A DNA stretch of 64,000 nucleotides from UBA6059 sp040222235 (GTDB lineage: Bacteria; Bacteroidota; Bacteroidia; Cytophagales; Cyclobacteriaceae). A program made the translations under genes and the position numbers. The notes under the pieces were generated by a model. That model was given only the letters and a program-made list of their open reading frames with translations, was not told the origin of the DNA and searched no databases. The stretch lies in the NCBI GenBank assembly GCA_040222235.1, contig JAVKDO010000108.1, positions 27,149 through 91,148 of the forward strand, given 5' to 3'. Below, in pieces: positions 10,501-17,149 of the stretch; the stretch's first letter is position 1, and every line of letters starts with the position of its first letter.

Positions 10501-10653
10501 TTGGCGGCCAATGGCTTCTTTACCTGGGATGGTACCGACGAGAGTGGAAATAAAGCCAGGACAGGAATTTATGTGGTCTACTTCGAGCTATACAATGCTA
10601 CGGGAGAGGTAGAGATCATCAAAGAGACGGTCATTGTAGGAGCATCTTTTTAG
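4552..10653 (+). CDS. Giant secreted lamin-tail / bacterial Ig-like surface protein with T9SS-type C-terminus
   Basis: This 2033-residue protein starts with a Sec signal peptide (about 1-23, ending LHAQ). Residues 25-230 resemble a laminin-G-like jelly roll (FFDNFQL at its end). Four lamin-tail domains follow, each opening with an [VI]INE/ITEI[LM]ADP motif: about 335-485, 1240-1396, 1498-1656 and 1760-1926. Between them are about ten SbsA-type Ig-like repeats with the phrases LTFS-E and Y-LSI--L-D--GN. The last 90 residues (GTNNSFTTISY, YDVDGRVV, GTDESG, ARTGIYVVYFE) are a FlgD-like Ig fold used as a C-terminal sorting or anchoring domain in Bacteroidota. It is inferred to be exported by the Sec and T9SS route and displayed on the surface, perhaps for adhesion. 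No catalytic domain is visible. It is acidic and rich in Asp, Ser and Thr. Confidence 0.85.
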   Translation: MIRIPVVLVFALSLWSYLPLHAQLNDDFSDGDFTANPVWSGANNQGITDPEELWEIVEADFQLKSKDQTIGTGTRISYLSTSYAAALDLATNDYTWTFRMKVDFTGVSSSVWNSNHSRVYLFSDQVDLGGDLSGYFVRLREEKIELFRQTGSSTTKINLNGTEQALTAQSFVDVEVRRTTSGDWEVLVESVTQGTANDITHTTANHFGVQIRYSAATRDDKYFFDNFQLTSTTGSGPTLGLTSLTQAGTNSMELTFNQEVTTASAELESNYTLAGIGAPASAILNTTDATKVTLNFSNLSNLNYQLTVDGVDNVGETSSTDNFTINVKMNQGISSRAIVINEILADPENGLQETEYLELLSRSNEPIELEGFELEGYGNTLGSFVLNPGAYVVISASAEDFTAPSLDISSGALTNGGEPITLKDASGNIIDQVTYSDDWYTEDFEGNGYALERINPNQECSGSSNWGSSINATGGTPGSQNSIFGTSTDTTPPTLLAFEVADADSVVLTFSEEVDQSSINQSIISIAPDITIASETVEDELSSIVKLDLRDDLISETSYTLSIANLEDCAGNRATSIDTTFFYDITPPRLTGYFLKSRRQFDLIFSEELNMSSVAEEDFLLDNAVEPEDESADSVRVSLFFEQDFVLGQTYEVSVTGIEDLYDNEVEEAQTISFIYKEELDTVRVVAPNAIELTFSRDVDVASVAQVANYLLEEETIPILAARVEGMTNEVRLFFTDNFRENRELELSIENLLDSDQNPLFTPNYAFVYDTGAPEVETVEVLDENSVRLIFDERLEAVAAEITNNYQLNDEAFAAASKLQSDQTSVILDFNVDFPVEEEQELSVDDLSDLLGNQMTRAENVTFVYDTLGPSIDSVRLLSETLIELVFSEPVGEMSSIDLSNYAWGANTQPAVADRKAYDSSIVYLSFAAPLTKGTMELLRIDSIIDVRGNLMEAPISLSVNSQNPYLSSYRFTNDTTLLLGFSTNVVTDSLDVRLEGLDFEVVQVLANEITLDMTEALSDDNTVLLKVEKVHSTQGDSNLQPQELPITFDGHFDGYLVREEQVIDLQFEIDLGQVSANQFVSTKSLVNVSQDADDPSIVRIFLVTPLMEGDMLEVEWQGIEDTFGRPLPDFAVAIPYDQTPPEVVSFETLLTNQVVVKYSEAVDLSTAQALNHYTLNDEYSAEKVELTGDSTVLLDFQQPFLGDSSYQLAIKNIRDRSGNTIADTTLGFQYIAPYVPVVGDLMITEIMADPSPVVGLPEYEYIEIQNTSNQTINLFQVTFSDNLSSQSLPNIELDAGQYAILTDDSRINDFQSFGAVIPVATFPSLGNSGDSIVLSIAETVIDRVQYSSSWYRDSHKNDGGYALEKIGIENGCDVSTDWAASLSALGGTPGEANSLMRNFIDSIAPELIATELISGTIMLEFSEALDPATVSITNFTFPIDISEVAIGETANEVSLTLGEPFPVGNELDLSIAGLQDCLGNVITEMTVAIGVGRAPGFNDLIITEIMADPEPAKGLPIAEYLEIYNPTDVLISTADITLSDGTSETTLPTFNIEPQSYVILTPTSSADDFEPYGDTRGVSSWPSLNNGGEQISLKLSTALIFSVKYADDWYNSDEASEGGISLEMVDPANPCGEESNWTASEASLGGTPGQVNSVNQPNPDNNGPKLTQAIAIETNGTLLTFDEQLSDNTALWGFEITPSIGIVEANLIESRKSIALALSDELALNQTYAIEVAGMADCLGNLIGEENALTFVLPEAAAPGDIVINEVLFDPRSGGVDFVEVYNVSDKYINFRFWFTSNDPLNEVLVPLSIANNILPPSEIAVFTVIPDILKDQYPQGDFDKVFLAPLPTMPNTEGRIAFISADTMLIDAFDYTDDLHSNLLNDVDGVSLERVSVATPTGNASNWQSASSAVGFATPGKPNSQARLPGAPATTIQIEPKVFIPGTNNSFTTISYQDDQAGSFASVIIYDVDGRVVKQLAQNELLAANGFFTWDGTDESGNKARTGIYVVYFELYNATGEVEIIKETVIVGASF

Positions 10654-10786
10654 TGCCTCCGCTCAAAGTCTAGCGCAAGTGCTTCTTGCTGAATTATAGA
10701 TGGATCAGAGGCTGAATGAAGCAAACCACGTTTTTTTAATTTCTGATGATCAACTACATTAGCACACATTTTTAAGCGTAACAGAT

Positions 10787-11173
10787 ATGAGTCAGGAAGG
10801 AAAAAATCGCTATTCTGATGAGGAATTGAAGGAATTTCAAGAACTCATCAATGAAAAATTAACACAAGCCAAGACCGAGCTTTCTTACATCAAGGAGTCG
10901 TTGACCAGATCCCATGAGTCGGGCACAGACGCTACACAAGGCGCACTGAAGACCCTTGAGGATGGTGCTGACACCATGGAAAAGGAAAGTCAGAGCCAAC
11001 TTGCTGCCCGCCAGCAAAAATTTATTAATAATCTAGAGAATGCACTCGTGAGGATCAAGAATGGCACTTATGGCATTTGTATAGATACGGGCAAGCTGAT
11101 CTCAAAGGAAAGGCTAAGAGCAGTCCCACATACCATGCACTCTATTGAAGCCAAGCTCAATAAGAGGTCTTAG
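10787..11173 (+). CDS. TraR/DksA-family protein lacking the zinc-finger cysteines
   Basis: The 128-residue protein has a long N-terminal coiled-coil region (about 10-90) and the C-terminal DksA/TraR signature GTYGICIDTGKLISKERLRAVPHT at 93-116. Canonical DksA has four zinc-binding Cys; here only Cys98 remains, and the positions after CxxCG and RL-A-P are Asp, Thr, Thr and Ser. The fold (YGIC-TG-LI--ERL-A-P) is otherwise well kept, so this is a zinc-independent variant of a kind common in Bacteroidota rather than a damaged gene. DksA relatives bind RNA polymerase through the secondary channel and modulate transcription with ppGpp; that role is inferred here from family. It is followed with no gap by scpB. 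Confidence 0.85.
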   Translation: MSQEGKNRYSDEELKEFQELINEKLTQAKTELSYIKESLTRSHESGTDATQGALKTLEDGADTMEKESQSQLAARQQKFINNLENALVRIKNGTYGICIDTGKLISKERLRAVPHTMHSIEAKLNKRS

Positions 11174-11737
11174 TTGGATTATCTAACCAATCATATTGAG
11201 GCGCTTATTTTTTGTGCGCCGGCCCCTGTTAAGATTGAGGAGATCAAGAGTTGTCTTGTGGAAATGTTCGAAGCGGACGTTCCTGAAGAAGATATCCGAT
11301 CCTCGATCCAATTGCTCAAAGAAAAGTACGCTGATGATACGCACTCTTTCGAGCCAGTGGAGAGCGGAGGTGGCTATCAGTTTTTGACCAAACCGGCTTA
11401 TCAAGCCAGTATCAGCATACTGCTCAAGCAGCAATCCAAGAAAAGGCTATCTAGTTCTTCGCTAGAGACGCTTTCCATCATTGCCTACAAGCAGCCGGTG
11501 ACTAAAAGCCAGATGGAGCAGGTGAGAGGCGTGAATTGTGACTATGCAGTTCAGAAGCTTCTAGAGAAAGAGCTGGTTGAGATCAAAGGCAAATCAGAAG
11601 GTGTCGGACGACCGCTGCTTTATGGCACCAGCCAAAATTTCATGGATTATTTTGGAATCAATGATCTGAAGGATCTGCCTACTCCCAAAGATTTCGCTAA
11701 AGAAGAGAATCAGATCGGGGAAAGTACCGAACTTTGA
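11174..11737 (+). CDS. scpB: SMC-ScpAB complex subunit ScpB
   Basis: ScpB pairs with ScpA and SMC to form the bacterial condensin-like complex for chromosome organisation and segregation. The 187-residue product shows two winged-helix domains; diagnostic stretches are IEALIFCAPAPV near the N-terminus, SGGGYQFLTKPAY, and LETLSIIAYKQPVTKSQMEQVRGV in the second winged helix, followed by GRPLLYGTS. The start is TTG directly after the TAG stop of the DksA-like gene; no ATG occurs in frame before Met29, which is already inside the conserved domain. The zero-base spacing suggests translational coupling. The unit continues with a pseudouridine synthase, a frequent scpB neighbour in bacteria. Confidence 0.93.
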   Translation: MDYLTNHIEALIFCAPAPVKIEEIKSCLVEMFEADVPEEDIRSSIQLLKEKYADDTHSFEPVESGGGYQFLTKPAYQASISILLKQQSKKRLSSSSLETLSIIAYKQPVTKSQMEQVRGVNCDYAVQKLLEKELVEIKGKSEGVGRPLLYGTSQNFMDYFGINDLKDLPTPKDFAKEENQIGESTEL

Positions 11738-11770
11738 GGCAAATATTTTCAGTAGTGATACTGTACGCCC

Positions 11771-12598
11771 ATGCAAAGAAAGCCATCCGGCAAATCCCCA
11801 GGAAGGGGTAAGCCTACTACCCCAGCACCAGAAGAAACCATTCGTCTTAACAAGTACATTTCTCAATCGGGCTTATGCTCTCGTAGGGAAGCTGATACGT
11901 TGATTGCGAAAGGCAAAGTGAGTGTCAATGGAAAACCAGTACTCGAAGTAGGTACTAAGGTTCTGCCAAAAGATAAAGTGCAAGTTTCTGGTAAGACCAT
12001 CAAACCAGAGCGAAAAGCTTATGTACTCCTCAACAAGCCCAAAGACTTCATCACTACGATGACCGATCCGGAAGGTCGTAAGACGGTCATGGACTTGATC
12101 AAGACGGCTACTGATCAAAGGGTTTATCCGGTAGGTAGACTTGATCGAAATACGACTGGCCTACTCCTATTTACCAATGATGGGGAGCTGGCAGAAAAGC
12201 TGACTCATCCTTCGTACATGATTAAGAAGATCTATCAAGTGGATCTTGACAAACCACTGACAAAAGAAGATTTGAAGAAAATTCAGGGGGGGCTTACCCT
12301 TGATGATGGCCCTGTGAAGGTTGATGAGATTGCTGTTCTTGATAAGAGTCGTCAGATACTGGGTGTAGAAATTCACCTTGGGCGAAACAGGATTGTCAGA
12401 AGAATTTTTGAGCATTTGGGGTATGATGTGAAGCGACTCGATCGCGTGATGTACGGCCCATTGACCAAAAAAGATCTCTCAAGGGGCAAATGGCGCCTTC
12501 TTGAGGATAAGGAAATCGTAATGCTTACCCGACTAGGAGGGTCAAAGAGTAAGGCTCCAAGACCCAGAAAGCACAAAGGCGGCAGTCTAGAAGAATAG
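11771..12598 (+). CDS. rRNA pseudouridine synthase, RluB/RsuA family
   Basis: The enzyme isomerises a specific uridine to pseudouridine in rRNA. The 275-residue protein has a basic N-terminal extension (1-21), an S4 RNA-binding domain (RLNKYISQSGLCSRREAD, about 25-70) and the catalytic domain with GRLDRNTTGLLLFTNDG, where Asp125 is the nucleophile. The motif GRNRIVRRIFEHLGY, which packs around the active site, and a Lys/Arg-rich C-terminal tail are present. This order matches RluB/RluE/RluF/RsuA rather than RluA. The position next to scpB supports the 23S-directed RluB type, but the target nucleotide cannot be read from sequence. Confidence 0.92.
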   Translation: MQRKPSGKSPGRGKPTTPAPEETIRLNKYISQSGLCSRREADTLIAKGKVSVNGKPVLEVGTKVLPKDKVQVSGKTIKPERKAYVLLNKPKDFITTMTDPEGRKTVMDLIKTATDQRVYPVGRLDRNTTGLLLFTNDGELAEKLTHPSYMIKKIYQVDLDKPLTKEDLKKIQGGLTLDDGPVKVDEIAVLDKSRQILGVEIHLGRNRIVRRIFEHLGYDVKRLDRVMYGPLTKKDLSRGKWRLLEDKEIVMLTRLGGSKSKAPRPRKHKGGSLEE

Positions 12599-13036
12599 TT
12601 GTTTTTCTGTCCAGAGGACATTTATGAATAACTGTGAACAACGGTCAACTAGAATAATAGCCAGGGCTTTGTATTGATTTGATATCGCTGGAGCACGGCC
12701 TTGTTCATTTTAGCATAATTCGCTCAAAAAGAGGATCATAATAAAAAGCCGTTTGAGCTTAGGATATTCAATTCTTTAAAGGGTAGCCAGAATGCGAGTT
12801 TCTTTTTATTCCCTGGATTTGCGTGAATTGTGCGTCAAGAAATGAACACAGCCTTGACTTTTTTGCCTACTTTTTGTGTCAAGACAAAAAAGTGGGAAAG
12901 GGGTTTTAGCTTAGGAACCCTGCATCTAGTTCATGCTCACATAAATATTACTTGTCCAAGGAGGCCTAAAAATTTGTTATGCATGCATACTAAATTGACA
13001 GGAAATGTTAATTTAGTGCTACTCAGAAAAGGGCAT
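12599..13036. other. Gene-free stretch with one T-rich hairpin
   Basis: No convincing gene is seen between the pseudouridine synthase and the tRNA region. The only clear structure is the hairpin at 12869-12893. The one open frame (12830-13057) has no domain, no start context and runs into the duplicated terminator, so it is not called. Confidence 0.6.
12869..12893. repeat. Hairpin with A/T-rich arms
   Basis: ACTTTTTGT pairs with ACAAAAAAGT across the loop GTCAAG, with one bulged A. Runs of T on one strand and A on the other could let it act as a weak bidirectional terminator between the pseudouridine synthase and the tRNA unit. It could equally be a dispersed genomic repeat; only one copy is in this window. 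Confidence 0.4.
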
Positions 13037-13066
13037 AAAAAAAGCCACCCTGTTTAGGATGGCTTT
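13037..13066 (-). terminator. Terminator copy behind the broken tRNA-Phe
   Basis: On the minus strand AAAGCCATCC and GGGTGGCTTT pair around a short loop and are followed by seven Ts. It is a close duplicate of the functional tRNA terminator at 13146-13176, differing mainly in the loop. Confidence 0.7.
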
Positions 13067-13120
13067 GGTGGTGCTGAGAGGATTTGATTGGAGCGGCACA
13101 CCGCCCACCGACTCACAGAT
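13066..13120 (-). pseudogene. Partial, disrupted copy of tRNA-Phe
   Basis: The minus strand repeats the 3' half of the neighbouring tRNA-Phe. It keeps GTGAGTCGGTGG from the anticodon-arm/variable region and CTCAGCACCACCA from the acceptor end. Between them, in the T arm, lies an extra 12-base self-complementary insert (GCGG-TGTG-CCGC), and the T loop has substitutions (CCAATCAAATCC against TTCGAATCC). The 5' half, including D arm and anticodon, is absent. It cannot form a tRNA. It sits about 55 bases downstream of the real gene in transcription direction and retains its own terminator copy, so it arose by duplication of the tRNA 3' end plus terminator. Confidence 0.8.
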
Positions 13121-13145
13121 CTTTAAAAGGTTTGATGGTCTGGGC

Positions 13146-13176
13146 AAAAAAAAGCCACCCCAATTAGGATGGCTTT
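13146..13176 (-). terminator. tRNA-Phe terminator
   Basis: On the minus strand AAAGCCATCC and GGGGTGGCTTT form a stem (with G-T pairs), followed by eight Ts, directly after the tRNA CCA end; the terminal A of CCA is also the first stem base. Confidence 0.85.
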
Positions 13177-13251
13177 GGTGGTGCTGAGTGGATTCGAACC
13201 ACCGACTCACGGATTTTCAGTCCGATGCTCTACCAACTGAGCTACAGCACC
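13176..13251 (-). tRNA. tRNA-Phe (anticodon GAA)
   Basis: The minus strand folds into a 76-base cloverleaf. The acceptor stem is GGTGCTG/CAGCACC, the D arm is GCTCAGTTGGTAGAGC, the anticodon loop is CTGAAAA with anticodon GAA, and the T arm is GTGG-TTCGAAT-CCAC. Discriminator A and CCA are encoded in the DNA (13176-13178). A full-consensus promoter lies 16 bases upstream and a strong terminator follows. Confidence 0.97.
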
Positions 13252-13267
13252 TCCTTTTAAAGAGGTG

Positions 13268-13298
13268 CAAAACTATAGAAATAATAAAAAGCGGCAAA
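13268..13298 (-). promoter_or_regulatory. tRNA-Phe promoter, full Bacteroidota consensus
   Basis: On the minus strand TTTG (13295-13298) is followed after exactly 19 bases by TAGTTTTG (13268-13275). This matches the Bacteroidota primary-sigma consensus TTTG-N19-TAnnTTTG in both elements. The tRNA 5' end is 16 bases further on. Confidence 0.85.
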
Positions 13299-13333
13299 TT
13301 ATTTTAAGGAATTTAAAACCAAGCTAGCAGACC

Positions 13334-14662
13334 ATGCAATACCTCCCTCAAATCGTGTTTCTGGCAGTATTTGCCGTCTTCGGATACTTTATTTATCAGA
13401 GGATTGCCCGAATCAAAGGCAATATATTGTTGGGTAAAGATCAGGACTTCTCCGACCATGGTAGTGACCGACTACAGACGATGCTCCTTGTGGCCTTCGG
13501 ACAGCAAAAAATGTTCAAGCGGTTGATCCCAGCCACCTTTCACTTCTTCATTTATATCGGCTTTGTTATTATTAACCTAGAGGTGCTGGAGTTTGTCATT
13601 GACGGGATCGCAGGCACCCATCGCATCTTTGCGCCTTTGCTAGGATCGGTCTACACCTTTGCGCTCAACTTCTTTGAGTTTCTAGCAGTACTAGTGGTGC
13701 TAGCATGTGTCGTGTTTCTTACCAGAAGGAATGTGGTGAAGGTAGAGCGCTTCACAAAACCAGAGATGAAGGGCTGGCCAGCGTTGGATGGCAATCTGAT
13801 CCTTGTGATCGAGATCGTATTGATGGCGGCCATCTTTACCATGAACGCGACAGATCAATTGCTCCAATCGGCGGGTCATGAAGCCTATCCACAGACAGGC
13901 ACCTTCTTTTTCAGTAGTCTGTTCATGCCACTATTTGATGGTCTAAGTGTCTCGGCATTAGTGATCGTTGAGCGAGTAGCCTGGTGGTTTCATATCGTGG
14001 GTATTCTGGCATTTTCATTATACGTCACCTATTCAAAGCACCTCCACATCTTCATGGCTTTTCCTAATACCTACTTTTCCAGGCTGCATGCCAAAGGCAA
14101 AATGGAAAACATGCCAGTTGTGACCAATGAAGTCAAAATGATGCTGGGCATGCCAGTCGAGAATGCCGAAGAGCCGCCCACCGAGGTGGGTAGATTTGGC
14201 GCCAAGGATGCGATGGACTTATCTTGGAAAAATCTCATGGAATCCTATGCTTGTACAGAGTGTGGTAGATGCACCTCTGAGTGCCCAGCCAACCTTACGG
14301 GCAAAGAGCTTTCCCCTCGTAAGATCATGATGGATACCCGAGATCGTATTGAGGAGATTGGGGCCGCTACCGCAAAAGGTGGTAAGCCAGGTGAAGATGG
14401 AAAATCATTACTGGGTGACTATATCACCAAAGAAGAGATTAACGCCTGCACGAGTTGTAACGCTTGTGTGGAAGCCTGTCCGGTCAACATCAACCCATTG
14501 GATATTATCCTTCAGATGAGACGATATGTAGCGATGGAGGAGTCGGGTTCTCCGGCTTCATGGAATGCTATGTTCCAAAATGTAGAAACCAACTTTGCCC
14601 CTTGGAAATTTGCTCCTACGGATAGATTCAACTGGGCTGACGAACTTAAAACTGATAAATAG
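13334..14662 (+). CDS. Membrane-bound 4Fe-4S dicluster electron-transfer protein
   Basis: The 442-residue protein begins with a nitrate-reductase-gamma-like membrane domain of about five or six helices (residues 4-25, 70-95, 105-130, 150-172 and two between 190 and 245, the last with His residues in WWFHIVGILAFSLYVTYSKHLH that could bind heme). It then carries a soluble ferredoxin-like domain with two 4Fe-4S motifs: Cys307-x2-310-x2-313-x3-317 (CTECGRCTSECP) and Cys372-x2-375-x2-378-x3-382 (CTSCNACVEACP). It is inferred to pass electrons between the quinone pool and its partner, the CCG-domain protein encoded one base downstream. The pair resembles HdrDE-like and EtfD-type oxidoreductases of Bacteroidota; the electron donor is not known from this window. 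Confidence 0.88.
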   Translation: MQYLPQIVFLAVFAVFGYFIYQRIARIKGNILLGKDQDFSDHGSDRLQTMLLVAFGQQKMFKRLIPATFHFFIYIGFVIINLEVLEFVIDGIAGTHRIFAPLLGSVYTFALNFFEFLAVLVVLACVVFLTRRNVVKVERFTKPEMKGWPALDGNLILVIEIVLMAAIFTMNATDQLLQSAGHEAYPQTGTFFFSSLFMPLFDGLSVSALVIVERVAWWFHIVGILAFSLYVTYSKHLHIFMAFPNTYFSRLHAKGKMENMPVVTNEVKMMLGMPVENAEEPPTEVGRFGAKDAMDLSWKNLMESYACTECGRCTSECPANLTGKELSPRKIMMDTRDRIEEIGAATAKGGKPGEDGKSLLGDYITKEEINACTSCNACVEACPVNINPLDIILQMRRYVAMEESGSPASWNAMFQNVETNFAPWKFAPTDRFNWADELKTDK

Positions 14663-14663
14663 G

Positions 14664-15452
14664 ATGGAATATAATGTACCCACAGTAGCAGAACTAGTCG
14701 CAAAAGGTGAAACCCCAGAGGTATTGTTTTGGGTAGGTTGTGCTGGTTCGTATGACGATCGATACAAGCGTGTCACCAAGGCTTTTGTGAAAATCTTGAA
14801 TCATGTCGGGACGAAATTTGCAGTGCTTGGCACTGAAGAGACTTGCACCGGTGACCCTGCTAGGCGCGCTGGCAATGAATTCCTATTTCAGATGCAGGCG
14901 ATGGCCAACATCCAGGTACTAGACGGCTATGGTATCAAGAAGATAGTGACTGCCTGTCCTCATTGCTTCAATACCTTGAAAAATGAGTATCCTGAACTGG
15001 GAGGTAATTATGACGTTATTCATCATTCTACGTATCTCCAAGAGCTAATCAATGAAGGCAAGATTACGATAGAAGGCGGTGGAGTTTTCAAGGGAAAGAA
15101 AATCACCTTTCATGATTCTTGCTATCTAGGACGAGCCAATAACATCTATGAAGCGCCAAGAGAGGTCCTTAAAGTGCTGGATGCAGATCTAGTGGAGATG
15201 AAGAGATGCAAGACCAAGGGGCTGTGCTGCGGCGCAGGTGGAGCACAGATGTTCAAAGATGCGGAGAAAGGCAACAAGGAGATTAATATAGAGCGTACTG
15301 AAGAGGCATTAGCCACTGGCGCGAAAATCATTGCGGCGGGATGTCCATTCTGCATGACGATGATGACCGATGGCGTCAAAAACAAGGAGAAGGAGTCAGA
15401 AGTACTGGTGAAAGATCTTGCCGAGCTGATCGCAGAGGCGAAGGAGCTTTGA
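14664..15452 (+). CDS. CCG-domain (Fe-S)-binding protein, HdrB/GlcF-like
   Basis: The start is set at the ATG at 14664, one base after the stop of the membrane Fe-S gene. The frame stays open 69 bases further upstream, but that part only overlaps its neighbour. The 262-residue product contains two cysteine-rich CCG domains. The first has WVGCAGSYD, GTEETCTGDPARRAGNE and TACPHCFNTLKNEYP. The second has FHDSCYLGR, KGLCCGAGGAQMF and AAGCPFCMTMM. Such domains bind a noncubane Fe-S cluster in heterodisulfide reductase subunit B and related enzymes. With the upstream gene it forms a two-subunit electron-transfer module at the inner face of the cytoplasmic membrane. A weak hairpin followed by six Ts lies just after the stop. 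Confidence 0.9.
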   Translation: MEYNVPTVAELVAKGETPEVLFWVGCAGSYDDRYKRVTKAFVKILNHVGTKFAVLGTEETCTGDPARRAGNEFLFQMQAMANIQVLDGYGIKKIVTACPHCFNTLKNEYPELGGNYDVIHHSTYLQELINEGKITIEGGGVFKGKKITFHDSCYLGRANNIYEAPREVLKVLDADLVEMKRCKTKGLCCGAGGAQMFKDAEKGNKEINIERTEEALATGAKIIAAGCPFCMTMMTDGVKNKEKESEVLVKDLAELIAEAKEL

Positions 15453-15583
15453 GAGACAGTACGCTCTCATCGACTTTTTTAAGTAGATAGAGTCTCCTCT
15501 ACTCTAGGAAATCATTCTCTTTGTGAGGATTTAGTTAATCTTTTGGACTTTGTTGATACTCTTTCGCGAGATGATTAACTTGA

Positions 15584-17149
15584 TTGGGAAGATTAACGGT
15601 AAAACTCGTTGTGCGAAAAATATTCCTTCTACTAATCATTGGTTGTTGTCAGACATTTAGCCCTTGCTTTGGTCAAGGTTTCCAAAAACTATTGCATGAA
15701 GCTGAAAACTTAAAGGACACCAATCCTGCTAAGAGTGATGAGCTCTTATTTGAAATTTTAGAATTGGACTCTGCTGAGGTACCTTCCTTAATTCGAGCAA
15801 AAACCTTACAACTTCTTGGGCTTAGCAGCATGTACAATAACCAATTCGGAGAGGCGTCAGAATACTTTGTCCGAGCAGAAAAATTGTATTTCCACATTCC
15901 AGCAAACAAAGCGTCTACTGATCAACAAGCTTCCCTTGCAATGGATATTGGCCGAAGCTTAACGTGGCAAGGAAAATATGAACTGGCATTGGTGAAATTT
16001 CTTGAGGGCCGAGCATTATACCAGAAAACAAAAAACCAAAAGGGCTTGGCCACAACGCTAAACGCTATGGCTGTTATCTATGGCCAATTCAATGAAGATT
16101 ACGAGTCTGCATTGAACACGTTCAAAGAAGCCCTAAAGATTAACACTGACCTAGGCGACACATTGGCAATGGCCAGAGTCATGCAGAACATGGGTCAAAT
16201 CTACGAGCTTACCCAGCGGTTTGATTCAGCCTTGTTCTATTTAAAAGCGTCCAATTCGATTAGTCGGCAATTTCAGGATTACAGAAGTTTGGCAGTGGGG
16301 AGTAATCTTCTTGGGGCCGTTTTTTTTACGTTAGATGAATTGGACTCTTCTGAGTATCATTACGAGGAAGCTATCCGCTTAGATAGGCAAAATCAAGATT
16401 CGATCGGACTGATATTTGACTTTGGTATGTTGTCAAGCACGCTGATTAGAAAGAAGGATTTTGAAAAGGCAAAATACTATGCGGAAGAAGCATATAAGCG
16501 GACCAAAGACCTTGGAGTAAAATTTGATGCCGCCAAGAACTTGTCTTTGATTTACGAAGCTCAGGGTGATATTAGAAAAGCCTTATCGTATCAAAAAGAG
16601 TTTAAGACACTGGAAGACTCGGTTAGAAGCCGTGATCAGCGAGAGTTAGTCTCAGAACTACAGGCCAAGTACGAAACAACCAAGAAAGAAGCTGAGATAG
16701 AACGTCTCTCTCTTGAAAATGGGTTGAAGGATGCAAATTTGGCACGTTCGAGAAATGCCCAGTACGCCATAGGAATTGGAGGTGCTCTTTCCATTATTTT
16801 GTTAATTGTCTTCTTCACCCTTAGGCACAAAAAGCAATTGGCTGAAAAACAGGCTCAGGAACTGCAGTATGATGCACTTCAGAAGCGTTATATAGAAATG
16901 CTCAACGGTCCACAGACATTTGCGCTAGCGGATGATATAGAAGCACTCAACAAAAAAGTAGTCAACCCACTAACGGAACGGGAGTTTGAAACACTTACGC
17001 TTGGGCTTAAAGGAAAGTCAAATAGAGAGATTGCCGAGAAACTCTTCGTTTCTGAGAGCACCGTTAAATTCCATCTAAGAAATGTCTACGGAAAACTCGG
17101 GGTAGCCAATAGAAAAGAAGCCTTAGAATATGTGGTTAAGAGCTCATAA
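15584..17149 (+). CDS. Membrane-anchored TPR sensor with LuxR-type DNA-binding domain (first of pair)
   Basis: The product has an N-terminal signal sequence (RKIFLLLIIGCC), several TPR repeats across about residues 35-340 (for example DIGRSLTWQGKYELALVKFL and YYAEEAYKRTKDLG), a coiled-coil segment, a transmembrane helix near 393-415 (AIGIGGALSIILLIVFF) and a C-terminal LuxR-type helix-turn-helix at about 458-518 (PLTEREFETLTLGLKGKSN, then REIAEKLFVSESTVKFHLRN). The order implies TPRs outside the cytoplasmic membrane and DNA binding inside, a one-component membrane regulator. There is no ATG start: the frame opens at TTG 15584, and GTG 15611 gives a cleaner signal peptide and may be the true start. 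The next gene encodes the same architecture and overlaps it by 20 bases. Confidence 0.85.
   Translation: MGRLTVKLVVRKIFLLLIIGCCQTFSPCFGQGFQKLLHEAENLKDTNPAKSDELLFEILELDSAEVPSLIRAKTLQLLGLSSMYNNQFGEASEYFVRAEKLYFHIPANKASTDQQASLAMDIGRSLTWQGKYELALVKFLEGRALYQKTKNQKGLATTLNAMAVIYGQFNEDYESALNTFKEALKINTDLGDTLAMARVMQNMGQIYELTQRFDSALFYLKASNSISRQFQDYRSLAVGSNLLGAVFFTLDELDSSEYHYEEAIRLDRQNQDSIGLIFDFGMLSSTLIRKKDFEKAKYYAEEAYKRTKDLGVKFDAAKNLSLIYEAQGDIRKALSYQKEFKTLEDSVRSRDQRELVSELQAKYETTKKEAEIERLSLENGLKDANLARSRNAQYAIGIGGALSIILLIVFFTLRHKKQLAEKQAQELQYDALQKRYIEMLNGPQTFALADDIEALNKKVVNPLTEREFETLTLGLKGKSNREIAEKLFVSESTVKFHLRNVYGKLGVANRKEALEYVVKSS

Noticed and set aside
12830..13057. 75-residue plus-strand frame in the tRNA upstream region
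   Set aside because: No domain, no conserved pattern and it runs into the duplicated tRNA terminator.
14595..14663. N-terminal extension of the CCG-domain protein
   Set aside because: The extra 23 residues only shadow the previous gene; the ATG at 14664 fits the family start and lies one base after the upstream stop.
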